A DNA stretch of 64,000 nt from Massariosphaeria phaeospora (lineage: Eukaryota; Ascomycota; Dothideomycetes; Pleosporales), in NCBI GenBank assembly GCA_011032825.1, contig JAADJZ010000030.1, forward strand, positions 434,001 to 498,000, read 5' to 3'. The position numbers and the translations under genes are program-made. This document shows positions 9,881 to 20,454 of the stretch, one piece after another; positions within the stretch are counted from its first letter, which is position 1, and the number at the start of each line of letters is the position of its first letter. Under the pieces are notes generated by a model that saw nothing but the letters and a program-made list of their open reading frames with translations, did no database searches and had not been told where the DNA came from.

Positions 9881-11821
9881 TCAACTCTCGCTCCGCGCAC
9901 CCCGCCCCTTCGCCGGCCGCCCAACATGCAAAGCCGCAGCCTCCCGCAGCGTCGGCCACGCAGTGTACTGCGGATGCTTATCCGCGATCCTGGCGCCCGT
10001 CCACGCGCTCGTCTTCCCTCCAGGCAGGTCGTTCTGCCCAGACACGGCGGTAATCGGGGATCCGCAGATGGGACTTGGTGGCGGCGAGGGATACGCGCTT
10101 GTTGGCGTGAGGAGCGCCGTTGACGTGGGCGAATTCGTCGATTCGGTATACAGAGAGAGGTGGGAGGTGGGCGAGACGAGGGTCCAGTCGTAGTCGTAGT
10201 CGTAGTCGTAGTCTGCATGGAGGGGGCGAGGGCTTGGTGGTGTGGAGGAGGATGTGGGGGTAAGGGCGCCGAGGTCTTCGAAGGAGGAGCAGGTGGACGA
10301 TGTGGAGAATGAGGCGAGCGATATGGAGTCTAGGTCTGGGTCTGGGTCTGTGGGCGAGAGCTGGTCTTCCGCCTGGAGACGCTCGGTCATGTCGGGGTCG
10401 GGGATGGCGAGCTGGACTTTTTGCGCTGGTGGTGTACGTTCCTCTGCTACAGGTAGGGGGCATGGCCGAGGAGACGTGCAGCTGTGGGCTGATTTGTGGG
10501 ACGAACACCAGCAGGATTTTGCGTGGCCCATCTTTAGGAAGTCGTTTAGGTTTTTGTTCTGGCCAGCCAGACACGAATGTGGACCAGTGCTGGGTTCAGG
10601 GACGACGGGTAACCCTGAGTCGATGGGCTTCCCGTTTGGCGCTAGCACGATTGGTTGACTGAGAATGTGTTTCGTGGGTGTTGGGCCAGCTTCTTGCTGT
10701 GGGAATCCGATTTGCCCTCTCGAATGGTTCGATGTAGTCGTTTGAGAGGTAATTATAGGTGCGCGAAGGCCGGATATAGGGGCCCAGTCCGGCATTGATA
10801 GAGGCCCCGGCACGATAGATGGCGAGGGAACTATAGCCGTATGTGACTCGGCTGTGGATGTCGTCTTTGTCGAAAACCCGGCATAGGGATGAGTGATCGC
10901 CACTGGAGCAGCTGTAGGCACTACCGGAAACTTTGAGTCAGTGTCACGTCCAAAATTGCCACCTGATGTATTGAGAGACGGCGGCGGTGAAGAGGTGGAC
11001 TCCCAGTGGTGCGTGCTGTGATCGAACACGCTGCGAGGGGGTCCCTTTTTCTGGGATGCTAGAGCGCGGCATGCTGCCGTGGCCGCCGCCTTCTGAGCGG
11101 ACGTAGGGATCTTGATGGAGAGACACGTCTTTGAACGATCCAACATGCGGGGAGTCGTAGGAGCTACAGGGGTCGGAAAGAACCGCGACTCCTTGGTTTT
11201 TATCGCGGGCAGCTCGACTGGTGGTGGCATACTCTTGCCATGGCCGAGGTAGGGCTTTGATGACTGAGCAACGTGTCTTTTCTCTGGTGTTGCCGGCAAT
11301 GTGCGCGCATTTGGCTGAGTTTCAGAGAACAACTTCTGCCCTGACCCACCAACAGAGAATGTGAAGTCGCTCTGCGGCACTCCAAAAGTAGCTAGGGTTG
11401 AGGCTTGTGAAGCGAAATCCTTGGGCTTCTTATCGGCTAGAGAATATGTTGCCCCTTTGTCGGGATTCCCGCCGCGTTTGCCGCGTCGTCGCGCGCTCGT
11501 GTTTGCTGTTTGTACAAAGTCAAAGGTGAACTTGCTCTGGTTAGGCGATTGATCGAGCTCGGCGAGAATGCTGAAGCGGTTGGCTGATTGTTGTGAGCGA
11601 TACTGGCCCTGCATCCCACGAGTTGTCAACCTACGTGTCGGAGCAAATTGCTGTGTCTGCAGATACGTTTCTGCAGGACAGACGGAGCGGTTTGTACGGT
11701 ACTCTCGGTCTCGACAATCCCCGAAACCCCCCTTGTTCTTGACCGGCCGGGGCGGCTGAGGATGGTGTTTTGGAGAGGGGTGTCTGCCAGCGAGTGTTGG
11801 CAGGGCCTGCAGGTAAGCCAT
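9881..11821 (-). CDS. Disordered protein of unknown function
   Basis: One uninterrupted 646-residue frame starts at a true ATG (MAYLQALPTL). The protein is rich in Ser, Thr and Pro throughout, with no membrane segment or signal peptide. The only compact-looking patch is a Cys/His cluster around residue 440 (GHAKSCWCSSHKSAHSC), which could bind a metal. Nearer the C-terminus is an Asp-Tyr run (DYDYDYDYDW) encoded by a GTAGTC hexanucleotide repeat at 10,180-10,212. I do not recognise the family. The long open frame and the compositional contrast with its surroundings support a real gene; undetected introns near either end are possible. Confidence 0.6.
   Translation of the reverse strand: MAYLQALPTLAGRHPSPKHHPQPPRPVKNKGGFGDCRDREYRTNRSVCPAETYLQTQQFAPTRRLTTRGMQGQYRSQQSANRFSILAELDQSPNQSKFTFDFVQTANTSARRRGKRGGNPDKGATYSLADKKPKDFASQASTLATFGVPQSDFTFSVGGSGQKLFSETQPNARTLPATPEKRHVAQSSKPYLGHGKSMPPPVELPAIKTKESRFFPTPVAPTTPRMLDRSKTCLSIKIPTSAQKAAATAACRALASQKKGPPRSVFDHSTHHWESTSSPPPSLNTSGGNFGRDTDSKFPVVPTAAPVAITHPYAGFSTKTTSTAESHTAIVPSPSIVPGPLSMPDWAPISGLRAPIITSQTTTSNHSRGQIGFPQQEAGPTPTKHILSQPIVLAPNGKPIDSGLPVVPEPSTGPHSCLAGQNKNLNDFLKMGHAKSCWCSSHKSAHSCTSPRPCPLPVAEERTPPAQKVQLAIPDPDMTERLQAEDQLSPTDPDPDLDSISLASFSTSSTCSSFEDLGALTPTSSSTPPSPRPLHADYDYDYDYDWTLVSPTSHLSLYTESTNSPTSTALLTPTSAYPSPPPSPICGSPITAVSGQNDLPGGKTSAWTGARIADKHPQYTAWPTLREAAALHVGRPAKGRGARSES
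10180..10212. repeat. GTAGTC hexanucleotide repeat encoding Asp-Tyr run
   Basis: Five to six tandem GTAGTC units read on the minus strand as alternating Asp-Tyr codons in the disordered gene. It is a coding microsatellite that can expand or contract in frame. Confidence 0.85.
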
Positions 11822-12616
11822 GGAGAGCTGGAGAAGCAGAATATATGACGGCTAGGGATGTAGGGGTTCCAAAGAGAGGGTCAAGGAGTGAAGGTGTCGA
11901 AGCGTGCCCAAGTGGGCAGTAGTTGACATCGTATCAGGGAATCATTCTCCGCTGAGTGTTCTGTTGGGGAAGGAGTCAGGTCAGTATGTGTCGTGGAAGC
12001 GACATTGAGCAACGGGCGCAAAGAAGGGACGACATGGGAAGACGTTGTCATAAAGTCGTGAGCATGTGTATCGGGGTCTGGTCGAAATTGAAGCTGTGCA
12101 ATGGATTTGGTATTAATGCTCGTTGCGTAGGCAAACAGATTTCCGCCAGTGTGCTAAAACTGTACGCACTGTGAAGCACAGTGCAAGTGTGGTCTCTAGA
12201 TGGGGGGCTTTCTGCCCAAGGACGTGGTGTATGAATTTCAATGACTGCGCTCGAGTGACAGCGACAACGGTGGCAAGTGGTGCGTGGTGTGTGGTGTGTA
12301 GCTGGGCAGTTACACAGAGGTACAAAAGGTGTGTGGGTGCTTAGTCAGAAACTAGAGCTATGACGACCCTCGACACGAGCAGATTTTCCCCGCCAGCCGC
12401 GTAAACGGACGAGCCTTCACTGCTTCGCGTCTGCCACGCTCTCGTCCTCAGCCTCGCTGCAGCTCGCGCTCCCAGGGCCCTCCAGGATAATTGGCCACTT
12501 GCCCATCGCGCAAATTATCTTGGAGCCCCTCCTGCCCCCCACCGCTGCACCTCACACACCGCACCGCGCCGTGCCGTGCCATTGCCCTCACCCGACGCTC
12601 CATCCGACGCTCCATC
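11822..12616. other. Divergent intergenic region
   Basis: About 795 bp separate the start codons of the disordered-protein gene (minus) and the BTB-like gene (plus). The right end (12,360-12,616) is C-rich and pyrimidine-rich, as expected of a fungal 5' UTR. The frame of the downstream gene stays open upstream of its ATG but has no upstream ATG. No RNA gene is seen. Confidence 0.55.
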
Positions 12617-14836
12617 ATGGCACCGCCAGATGCGGTCGCTGCCGGCACTGCTGGAGCACCGCCGAAGCCGCCCAGGCGCGCTGTCGGTCGCATTGTGCCT
12701 GCGGTCCCGCTGGCGCTCTCGCGCCCGCCGCCCGCTGCCCGGCCGATGACGCCTGAAGCGTCGACGCCAGAGACGGTGACTCAAGACGAGCCGGCGCCTG
12801 CCTCCGATGAGCCGCAAACGCAGCCGGCAAAGGGGCAAGGCGCCGCTGAGCAAGCCGCTGCCGCTGCCGCCGACGACGCCCCGCTGACGCCCGACTCCAA
12901 GACGTCGGCCATGGACAACGGCCACGTCGTGGAGCCCACTCCTGCGAGCCCGGTGGAGCAGGCCCACGACCAGATTCTGGAGACGTCGCCGGATTCCCAA
13001 GGTCTGTCTTCTCATCCCATCTACCCCCTCCCCTCGCGCGACCGCGTGCTGATGTGGCAACACGCAGTATCTGGCTCCGACCAGGCTTCCGCAAGTGCTC
13101 CCGAAGTGTCCTCGCCCGTGGCACCTGAGCCCGCTCCGGCTGCCGTGAATGGCGCGCATCACGTTGCAGCTCCCCCAACCGAACTTCCCCCGCCTTTCTA
13201 TCCATCGATCAAAGCGGCTGTCCAATCCCCAGCAATGGAATATACCGAAGCTCCATTTCAGCCGCCGCCGCCGACTCAGATGCAGTTCCACCGCGCGCGG
13301 CCGAGCGTCGAAAGCATTGTCTTTGGTGCTGCCCAGGAGTCTCCTGCGATACCGTCGACTCCCCAGGAGCCAGAGAAGCCCGCCGCCCACCACGCCTTTG
13401 CGCGCCCGCCGCCAGGCTTTGCCCCTCCGCCGTTTACTCCTTTCTACCCCGGCCATGCACACCACCCGTCGGAACCGTCTGCTTCCTTTGTCGGCCCTGC
13501 ATACACCATGGCACCTCCCGAGGCTATGTACGTTCCCGGACGCGATTACATGCCTCCACACTCCGCAGGAACCGCTGCATACCAGGGACCTTTCCAAGGC
13601 CTGTTCTCGGCAGGCCAGGCGCCCAGTATTGTGAATGGAGCCATCCGGTCTCACTCTCAATCTCCCAACAAGTCGCTTCCTGGAGAAAAGCAGCCTGGTT
13701 CAGACTTTAGCGATGAAGCTCGTGGCGTACCTTGGCAGAACGGGGTTCACTACCCGCGTGAAAACTTTGACCAGTCGTCGTTTGCGCTTGCCGATTACTT
13801 GTCTGCGCAGGTTGCCAATCCCGAATTTGCAGACTTCATCCTACAGGTTCGCTCTGGAAGGGGCCTCTTGATATCACTGCCGGTCCATGGCATCGTCGTG
13901 GCCAGGAGCGCGGCTATTGCAGATGCCATCCGATACAACGCGCATGCAGCCGGCGAAGCAAAGGACTCCCGAAAGTTGCTCGAGATTTCGACGTTTGATG
14001 AGTTCTCGTCGCCCGATTCTATGAGTGAGGCCGTCAAAGTCTTGTATGGCGCACCACTTTTGCCCGTAAATTCGTTGCGCAACGGGTTGGGACCCTACAA
14101 CTACGACGGTGAACAGGGTCCCACGTTCACCGAAGCCCGTAGACGCATGGGTCAGGCGATGAGCTATGCTAGCGCAGCAAAGGTCTTCCAGATTCTCGGC
14201 ATGTACAACCAGGGTATTCAACTTGTGCAAGCCCTTGTGCGATGGGACACGGTCGACCAGGCTCTTCACTTTGGCCTCTGTGGATGCGTGGCTGAGCTTG
14301 GTCAGCAAGCTTCTGGCGCTCGTGATTCGTACGCGGCTGCTTTCCTCCACCAGGTCCTGGCCTTTATTGCGTATAACTTTCCGGTAGATTTCAACTTGTA
14401 CACCTTCGCGGCGGAACTGCGAGACGACCCACGATTGCCACAGGTCTTTGAACGCAAGATGCCGAGCCACAATCCGCGCCTGAGCAAGATTCGGTTTGGG
14501 GATGCACCTCCGCAAGACGATCTAAAGCCCAGCTACGTCACCCGGACTCTTTCCAGTATTCTCCTGTCGTTGCCGCTTCACCTCATCGAACAGCTGTTCA
14601 ACAATCCTGCAACTGCGAGTCATCTTGGTTGGACAGGAGTGGTCAAGATTATGCGAGACGTTGTTGACGAGCGTGAGAAACGCCGTCGAAATGCACTGAA
14701 GAGTGAGGTCAGACCATCAGCCAACGGAACCTTGCCCAGAGCTCTCATGGACAACATGTATCTCGAGGAACGCCTCGAAGCATCTTCTACCCATCCGTCC
14801 GGCTACCGACTGGTAGCACTGCCCCTGGAAAACTAA
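12617..14836 (+). CDS. Conserved-looking protein with BTB-like domain and Pro-rich N-terminus
   Basis: The start at 12,617 (ATCATGG context) gives 739 residues. Residues 1-380 are disordered and rich in Pro, Ala and Glu. From about residue 395 a folded region begins (ADFILQVRSGRGLLISLPVHG, then VVARSAAIADAI), which has the strand-helix rhythm of a BTB/POZ domain: an ILQV strand, a His in the next strand, and a SxxI helix. A long all-helical region follows to the C-terminus (LPLHLIEQLFNN, then VVKIMRDVVDEREKRRR). BTB domains mediate dimerisation or cullin binding, but this assignment is tentative. A 66-bp in-frame segment at 13,002-13,067 (donor GTCTGT, CTGAT branch-like motif, acceptor CGCAG) may be an intron; removing it would shorten the protein by 22 residues. 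Confidence 0.65.
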   Translation: MAPPDAVAAGTAGAPPKPPRRAVGRIVPAVPLALSRPPPAARPMTPEASTPETVTQDEPAPASDEPQTQPAKGQGAAEQAAAAAADDAPLTPDSKTSAMDNGHVVEPTPASPVEQAHDQILETSPDSQGLSSHPIYPLPSRDRVLMWQHAVSGSDQASASAPEVSSPVAPEPAPAAVNGAHHVAAPPTELPPPFYPSIKAAVQSPAMEYTEAPFQPPPPTQMQFHRARPSVESIVFGAAQESPAIPSTPQEPEKPAAHHAFARPPPGFAPPPFTPFYPGHAHHPSEPSASFVGPAYTMAPPEAMYVPGRDYMPPHSAGTAAYQGPFQGLFSAGQAPSIVNGAIRSHSQSPNKSLPGEKQPGSDFSDEARGVPWQNGVHYPRENFDQSSFALADYLSAQVANPEFADFILQVRSGRGLLISLPVHGIVVARSAAIADAIRYNAHAAGEAKDSRKLLEISTFDEFSSPDSMSEAVKVLYGAPLLPVNSLRNGLGPYNYDGEQGPTFTEARRRMGQAMSYASAAKVFQILGMYNQGIQLVQALVRWDTVDQALHFGLCGCVAELGQQASGARDSYAAAFLHQVLAFIAYNFPVDFNLYTFAAELRDDPRLPQVFERKMPSHNPRLSKIRFGDAPPQDDLKPSYVTRTLSSILLSLPLHLIEQLFNNPATASHLGWTGVVKIMRDVVDEREKRRRNALKSEVRPSANGTLPRALMDNMYLEERLEASSTHPSGYRLVALPLEN

Positions 14837-15987
14837 TCTCAAGTACAGCACCTTGCTACGGAGATTGGGGACGACCTATCCAGAAACTTAGAGTCTGGGT
14901 TGGCTGAGATGCGTTTGATGTGTTTAAGGATTTGGGAACAAAATTTCACTTTAGGTAGGGCCTTTCACGGTTTAATAGCATAGCGAGCGTGCGAGGCGTT
15001 GACGAGCATTCCCCCGGTATTCCCTCGAGTTGCGGTTCACAGAGACAGGCCAACAAAAAGTACGGGATGGATCAACGAGGCACACCACACCCTGGAATAC
15101 GGGACTATGATGGGATGATGCTCTTTACTTTGTATATCATTTTGGCGCAACACCGCCCTTTATTTCTCTGGCTGGATCTGGCGAAGCATTTGCGCGTCAG
15201 GATGATCGCCCTCATCATCTTCTCGCCTTATTCGGCGTCGAACATGTCTCGGCGATATCTACGGTTGTGCTTACGGTTATGCCCGTCGAGCGGTATCTAC
15301 ACCGATGCAGATAATATAAAATCTATTCACACCTGTGATATCACCGAGGGTCAGCGATGATTGTCAGACGTGTGGAGATGGCGGAGTTGAGGTCGGATAT
15401 CCGAGTATCTAGCATGATGTCTAAGCAGGAGCTCTAAGCCGCACTAAGCTGTACATACACGCACGTGAGACGGGCCGGCTATAACGCGGGTTTAATCTGT
15501 CCATCTCAGCCGTTTGTGACTCCTCACTTTGCGCCCTTCAAACGCGGCGATCATTCACAGTAATATTACTAGCTCTAGTAAGTCCCTAAAACAACAATAA
15601 GAGCAATGGAATCAAAAAGATAGAAGGGCTCAAGGGCGGTACAGAGAGAGGGTTATAACCTGCATGCCGGCTCTCCGCTGGAGGTTAGAGTCGCGGGCCT
15701 AGTGCGCTTTTCCGGCTCGCTCGCTCGCGCTTTGGCATCTCCGGTCCGGAGCTAGATATGGGGCGAAACGGTATTTTAACACTTCAGTTTGCGATTCTAT
15801 GTGACTGGTTTGAATCCCCCCGATCGTTCTTCAGATGATTACGATTGTATCTCCTCCCCCCATCTGCTTTGATTGTGCTGCCCTCTTGTCTCTGGATACG
15901 GGAAGGCAGTGAAGACGAGAAAGACAGACAACAGACAGCTGCAAGAGTTCGGGAATACGAGGAATACGACTCCACGACACCAATGCA
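14837..15987. other. Intergenic region between BTB-like and MFS genes
   Basis: About 1.15 kb contain the 3' flank of the BTB-like gene and the upstream region of the transporter. A 123-codon open frame at 14,989-15,360 has no supporting features. A GC-rich patch lies at about 15,650-15,770. No tRNA fold was recognised. Confidence 0.5.
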
Positions 15988-17557
15988 ATGAGATCTGAAG
16001 AGATGGAACGGTCGGGGAACAACCACTCTCTCCCACCCGATACCCCTTCAGCGTTACAAGATGAAAAGCCAGAAAAGCAACGGTCTTTATCTTCGGAAGA
16101 CTCAGTACCCAGTCGCGCGCATGAGGAGCAAGCCGAGCGGATGCAAGAGAAGAATCTAGGCGACCGCGTGAACGAAGAGGAAGGCGAGAGAGAGTTGGAG
16201 CCCGTGAAATCCACTCAGCCAAGCATCTACAACGTGAAAAGCATACCGGATGGTGGTTTACAGGCGTGGTTGCAGGTTCTTGGAGCATTCTTTTTGTTCT
16301 TCAATTCTTGGTATTTATTGGCCCTACGGTATTGCTGTTCTAGCAAAAGCTAACGAGCCCATAGGGGCATAATCAATACATTTGGATCTTACCAGGCCTA
16401 CTATGAAGACAACCTTCTCACCTCTTCAACACCGTCGGCAATATCGTGGATTGGCTCCATACAAGCCTTCCTGCTCCTCCTTGTCGGCACCGTCGCCGGA
16501 CCCATCTACGATGCCGGCTATTTCCGCGAACTACTGGTTGCGGGCTCCTTTCTCTTGGTTTTCGGCCAGATGATGCTGAGCCTGTGCCACGCGTACTGGC
16601 AAGTGCTGCTCGCGCAAGCAATCTGCATCGGCCTCGGCAGCGGCCTCATCTTCATCCCCAGCGTGGCCATCCTGAGCACTTACTTCTCCACCAAGATCGG
16701 GGCTGCCGTGGGGCTCGCTGCCGCGGGGAGCTCATTAGGAGGGTAAGTCTTTTGTGTCCGCTCTCCGGCCGTCCTTGTCGAACCCCTACTAAGAGAAACT
16801 TTCCAGCGTCATCTACCCCATCATGTTCCACAAGCTGCTCCCGCAGATCGGCTTCGCGTGGACGACGCGCGCCATCGGCTTCATGATCCTGGGCACCATG
16901 GTCATCCCCAACATCTGCATGCGCGTGCGCGTGCTACCCCCCACGACGCGCAAGATGCTCGACGTCAGCGCCTTCCGCATCCCGGCCTACACGCTCGACG
17001 TGCTGGGTTTCTTCGTCGGCTTCATGGGCCTGTACATGCCCTTCTTCTACGCGCAGATCTACGCCATCCAGGCGCGCATCACCAACCCCGACCTCGCCTT
17101 CTACCTGCTCGCCATCATGAACTCGACATCCTTGTTCGGCCGCGTGATTCCTAACTGGGCCGCCGACAAGCTGGGGCCTTTTAACGTCGTTATCCCGTGC
17201 ACGGTCGTCACGGCGATTCTGTGCTTCTGCTTCATGGTCGCCTCGTCGTCGGCTAGCCTGATTGTGCTGATGGCGTTTTACGGCTTCTTCTCCGGCAGCT
17301 TCGTCAGTTTGCCGCCGACGATTATCGTGCAGCTGTCGCTCGACGCGCGCCACAAGATCGGGACGCGCCTGGGCCAGAGTTTCGCCCTGATTGCGTTTGG
17401 CTTGTTGATTGGCACGCCCGTCGGGGGCGCCATCTTGGACAAGAGCGGGTTTGACGCTGTGTGGATTTTTGGCGGCGTGTTGTTGAGTGCGAGTGCGGTG
17501 CTGCTGGTTGCGGCGAGGGTGTGCTTCAAGGGGTGGGGTGTCATGGTTAAGGCGTAA
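15988..17557 (+). CDS. MCT-type major facilitator transporter
   Basis: Three exons (15988-16310, 16365-16742, 16807-17557) give 483 residues. The introns are 54 bp (GTATTT; GCTAAC; ATAG) and 64 bp (GTAAGT; TACTAAG; CAG), and both splices restore conserved wording (NSWGIINTFGSYQAYYE and AAGSSLGGVIYPIMF). After an acidic, disordered N-terminus of about 75 residues there is the signature PDGGLQAWLQVLGAF, typical of the fungal monocarboxylate-transporter-like MFS family, followed by about 12 hydrophobic helices. The substrate cannot be read from the sequence; relatives move monocarboxylates or small organic compounds across the plasma membrane, usually with protons. The third exon is strikingly G+C-rich in third positions. 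No biosynthetic cluster genes adjoin it. Confidence 0.88.
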
Positions 17558-18205
17558 GGAAGTCTTATATAGACGGGCGAGGAGTCTGCCTCCTTGCCTG
17601 CTGTTTCTTCGGTTTGTGTCAGATTTAGATTTTAGATGAGGGAATATGTTGAGAAGACTAGGTGTCCACAGTACGTAATGCTGTTTATGCATCTTCTGAT
17701 CTTCAGTGTAGGGCATTGCAGCGCATTGCAGCGCATCGACTCAACTTAACTCAACTCAACTCAACTCGCGCGAGTAAAACATACATATGATCAAGCAAGC
17801 ACATGGCCGGGGCGCGAAGGCGTCCCCCGCCAACAACTCGCGCGAAACAAAGCAAGCAGTAGTTTAGAATATTTATTGCAACGTCTAGAAATCCAGATGG
17901 ATAGTCTTCTTTCTATCTATCTCTCTATCTCTAGCGCAGTCTAGTCCAGTCCAGGTCTGTACCATACCGCCCCTCCAAAATGTAAAGTGTGTATATAGAC
18001 AGAAAAGAGGAAAAGGCAGATAGCTGTAATATAACAATCGAAGGGAAGGGGGAAATATATGTGGCCAACCAACTGGCCGGTTCTACACGGTAGAAGCGGA
18101 TAGGATGATGCTCCGAGGCCTGAGCGATTCCAGAGCTGGGCTTGGGCGAGAGAGAGTGAGAGTCAGAGAGAGAGAGAGAGAAGGTAGCCGGGCGTGTCCA
18201 GAAAA
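17558..18205. other. Convergent intergenic region with simple repeats
   Basis: This 3' region lies between the transporter and the LPMO-like gene. It holds a CAACT pentanucleotide run (about 17,740-17,766), a CTAT/CTCT run (about 17,910-17,932) and a GA microsatellite (18,148-18,181). No gene is supported. Confidence 0.65.
18148..18181. repeat. GA-rich microsatellite
   Basis: A run of GAGAGA with a few interruptions lies just 3' of the LPMO-like stop codon. Confidence 0.85.
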
Positions 18206-18973
18206 TTACTCCGAGACGTCGACATCGAAGCACGTGCTCCACTGGTCCTTGCCCTCATACGACCACACCCAAACGAACATATGGCGCCCCGGAATCATCG
18301 CCTTGGGCAGCTGCAGACTCTGCCAGTTGCCCTTGTCCTGCAGGCCCTGCGTCGGCGACTTGACGTTCGGGTCGGCCGGGTACGCGAAGCTCTCGGCGCT
18401 GAAGCCGTTGCTCTGCAGCTTGTTCTCATCCGTGAACTCGCTCAGGTCGGTGATGTCGGACTCGGGCTCGCCCTTGGTGTACACGGTCACGTAGCCCGGG
18501 TCGCCGCCGACGCTGGCGCCGCGCGCGTGGCCGTTGCCGCCGAACATGAGGCGGATGGTCGATCCGGCTTTGGCTTGGGCGCGCGGCGCGCCGCCGAGCT
18601 GGTTGGGCGAGCGCTGCGATGGGTGGCAGGCCGCGGTTTCGCCGTTGAACTTGTTGGCGACTAGGTTCCAGACGTAGTTGGAGGATTCCTCGATCCAGTT
18701 GCCGGGGTTCTGCTTCGCGCGCGGCCAGCCTTTGCAGAAATTGGCGTAGGCGGGCATGCTGGTGGGGAAGTTAGTGAGGGGGACGTGGGATAGGAGGGGG
18801 AGGAGGAGGGGATTGGCTTACGTTGGGTCGATGGTGATGGGGAAGGGGAGCGTCGAGTTGCCCTCCATCCACTTGAGCATTTCGGTGTTGTCGTAGTCGG
18901 TGCAGGCCAGCCACGAGTGAGCCGAGGCGGAAGCAGCGAAGAGCGCCGTGGCGGCAGCAATGACGTTCTTCAT
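18206..18973 (-). CDS. Secreted LPMO-like protein with N-terminal His after signal peptide
   Basis: Exons 18973-18822 and 18758-18206 with a 63-bp intron (GTAAGC donor, CCAG acceptor) give 234 residues. Residues 1-18 are a classic signal peptide ending ASASA, so the mature chain starts with His19 (HSWLACTDYDN). An N-terminal His is the hallmark of lytic polysaccharide monooxygenases, where it forms the copper-binding His brace. A second candidate ligand is the His in FGGNGHARG. The C-terminal FVWVWSYEGKDQWSTCFDVDV resembles the last strands of the LPMO fold. Four Cys (in WLACTD, NFCKGW, AACHPS and STCFDV) could make two disulfides. I cannot assign an AA family number, so the substrate (chitin, cellulose, other) is open, and a copper-binding non-catalytic relative is also possible. 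A TATA box lies about 72 bp upstream. Confidence 0.72.
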
Positions 18974-20454
18974 GATGATGGTAGGTAGAGTTTGGAAAAG
19001 CTGAGGTTGGAGACTTGTGGGTGGGTGGGTAGGTGTTTTAGATCTTATATAGGGAAGTAACGATTGACGAAGGGCCGGCCCAAGTGAATGTGAGAGCGGG
19101 TAGTGAGAAGTGAGAGTGGTGAATAATAGCAAGTTATCAAAAGAATGGAAGTAGCAGCACAATAGCCACGGCGCGAGCAAGTGAAGGTGAAGAAAGGGCA
19201 AGTGACTGGACTGACTGAAAGAAGTAGTGGTGGAACAAAGCTATTGTTCGGACAAAGCCATGCTTTTGTATTGCGCCCTATTCTGCGAGATTATTGTGGC
19301 GCGCGCGTTTAGGGGCGGGTGGGTCTGGTGTGTTTGACCATCCACAATAGGGCAGCTTTGAGTTTGGCTGAACTTCTGGCGGACACGGCAGGTTTCGAAA
19401 CATCTGGAGAAAAAGGGTGGCCGTGCGGAGCGGATGAGGCGGGCCTGAGAATGAGGTCCGGTGCACACGAGTTCTCTTAGTTGATTTTGGGGCGGTTCTT
19501 CAGCTTCGTCTGTTCTCCAACTCCATTATTGCCCTCAAGGTACCTTCGCCATGTCAAGCTCGGCACCTCTCTACACAGAGTAAACGCGCGCGCAGGTCAG
19601 AGTTTAGATGTCGCATCGCCCAGGTGTGTCGTGTAGCGACGTTGAAGCGCTCGGCTAGCGTCCCCCAGCGAAATGTTTGGATCCGCGCTGTCGGACTTTG
19701 AGCGCCACCGCGGCCCTCGCTCGAAACCCGAAACTTCAATCCATGATTGGCCCAGCGGTGCCCGGCCACAGCATCGTTTTCCTTTTCCGCCCGGCACCGT
19801 CTGGGTATCTCTTGGACGCGTGGTCTGAGGGCTTGTGTCAGATCGACGGAGTTTGTCGAGTGGGCGCGGGCTTGAATGCCCACATAAAGCTAGCAGTCCG
19901 ACGGCCGGCGAGAGCGAAGTGGCAAGTAGGAGATGAGGTAAGTGGAGCGAGGACGAGAGGGGAGGTTTACGTAGTGGAAGAAGTTTAGAGCAATCTGTGG
20001 AAAGTCTTTCCCTCAAAGTGTTGATGCTGATAGACACGATTTGTTTCTCCCAAAGACAAACTCCTTACTAAAATTACAGGATCCGAGAACCTCGGCTTTT
20101 CCGCGATACGATATCAGGAATCCAGTTTCTAGGAAGACATTGTTAAGGCAGCTCCTGTAAGACTGCAGATCGGATCATGCCAAAGTCCGTTCCTCGTATA
20201 TGCATGCTATCTACGTGCGAAATGCGAACGGCATGCCTGAAGCATTTGAGGAAAGTGGGCCTTTGCGAGTGTAAGTAGGTATGCTATATACACGGAACAA
20301 AAAGAGAGATTCCAGAACACGGACTCTGCCTACTGTGCAAATTGCTTGTTCGGAGTCTGGCCCCCATGCGAACCCGTGCTGGGGCATGCATGATGGACCA
20401 CGGAGTCTGCTTCCTACAAACGGTGACCTTGAGAGTAGATACCGGCTATATCCC
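18974..20454. other. Intergenic region upstream of the LPMO-like gene
   Basis: About 1.5 kb separate the LPMO-like start from the SLH1 stop; both genes are on the minus strand. It contains the LPMO-like promoter at its left end. Overlapping short frames at 19,554-19,988 on both strands show no recognisable domain. Nothing else was supported. Confidence 0.5.
19044..19052 (-). promoter_or_regulatory. TATA box of the LPMO-like gene
   Basis: CTATATAAG on the minus strand lies about 72 bp upstream of the start codon at 18,973. Strong TATA boxes are typical of highly inducible secreted-enzyme genes. Confidence 0.6.

Noticed and set aside
14989..15360. 123-codon plus-strand frame downstream of the BTB-like gene
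   Set aside because: No recognisable domain, and it lies in a 3' flank; chance ORF.
19554..19988. Overlapping minus and plus frames of 103-146 codons
   Set aside because: They overlap each other on opposite strands, lack domains and have no clear promoter.
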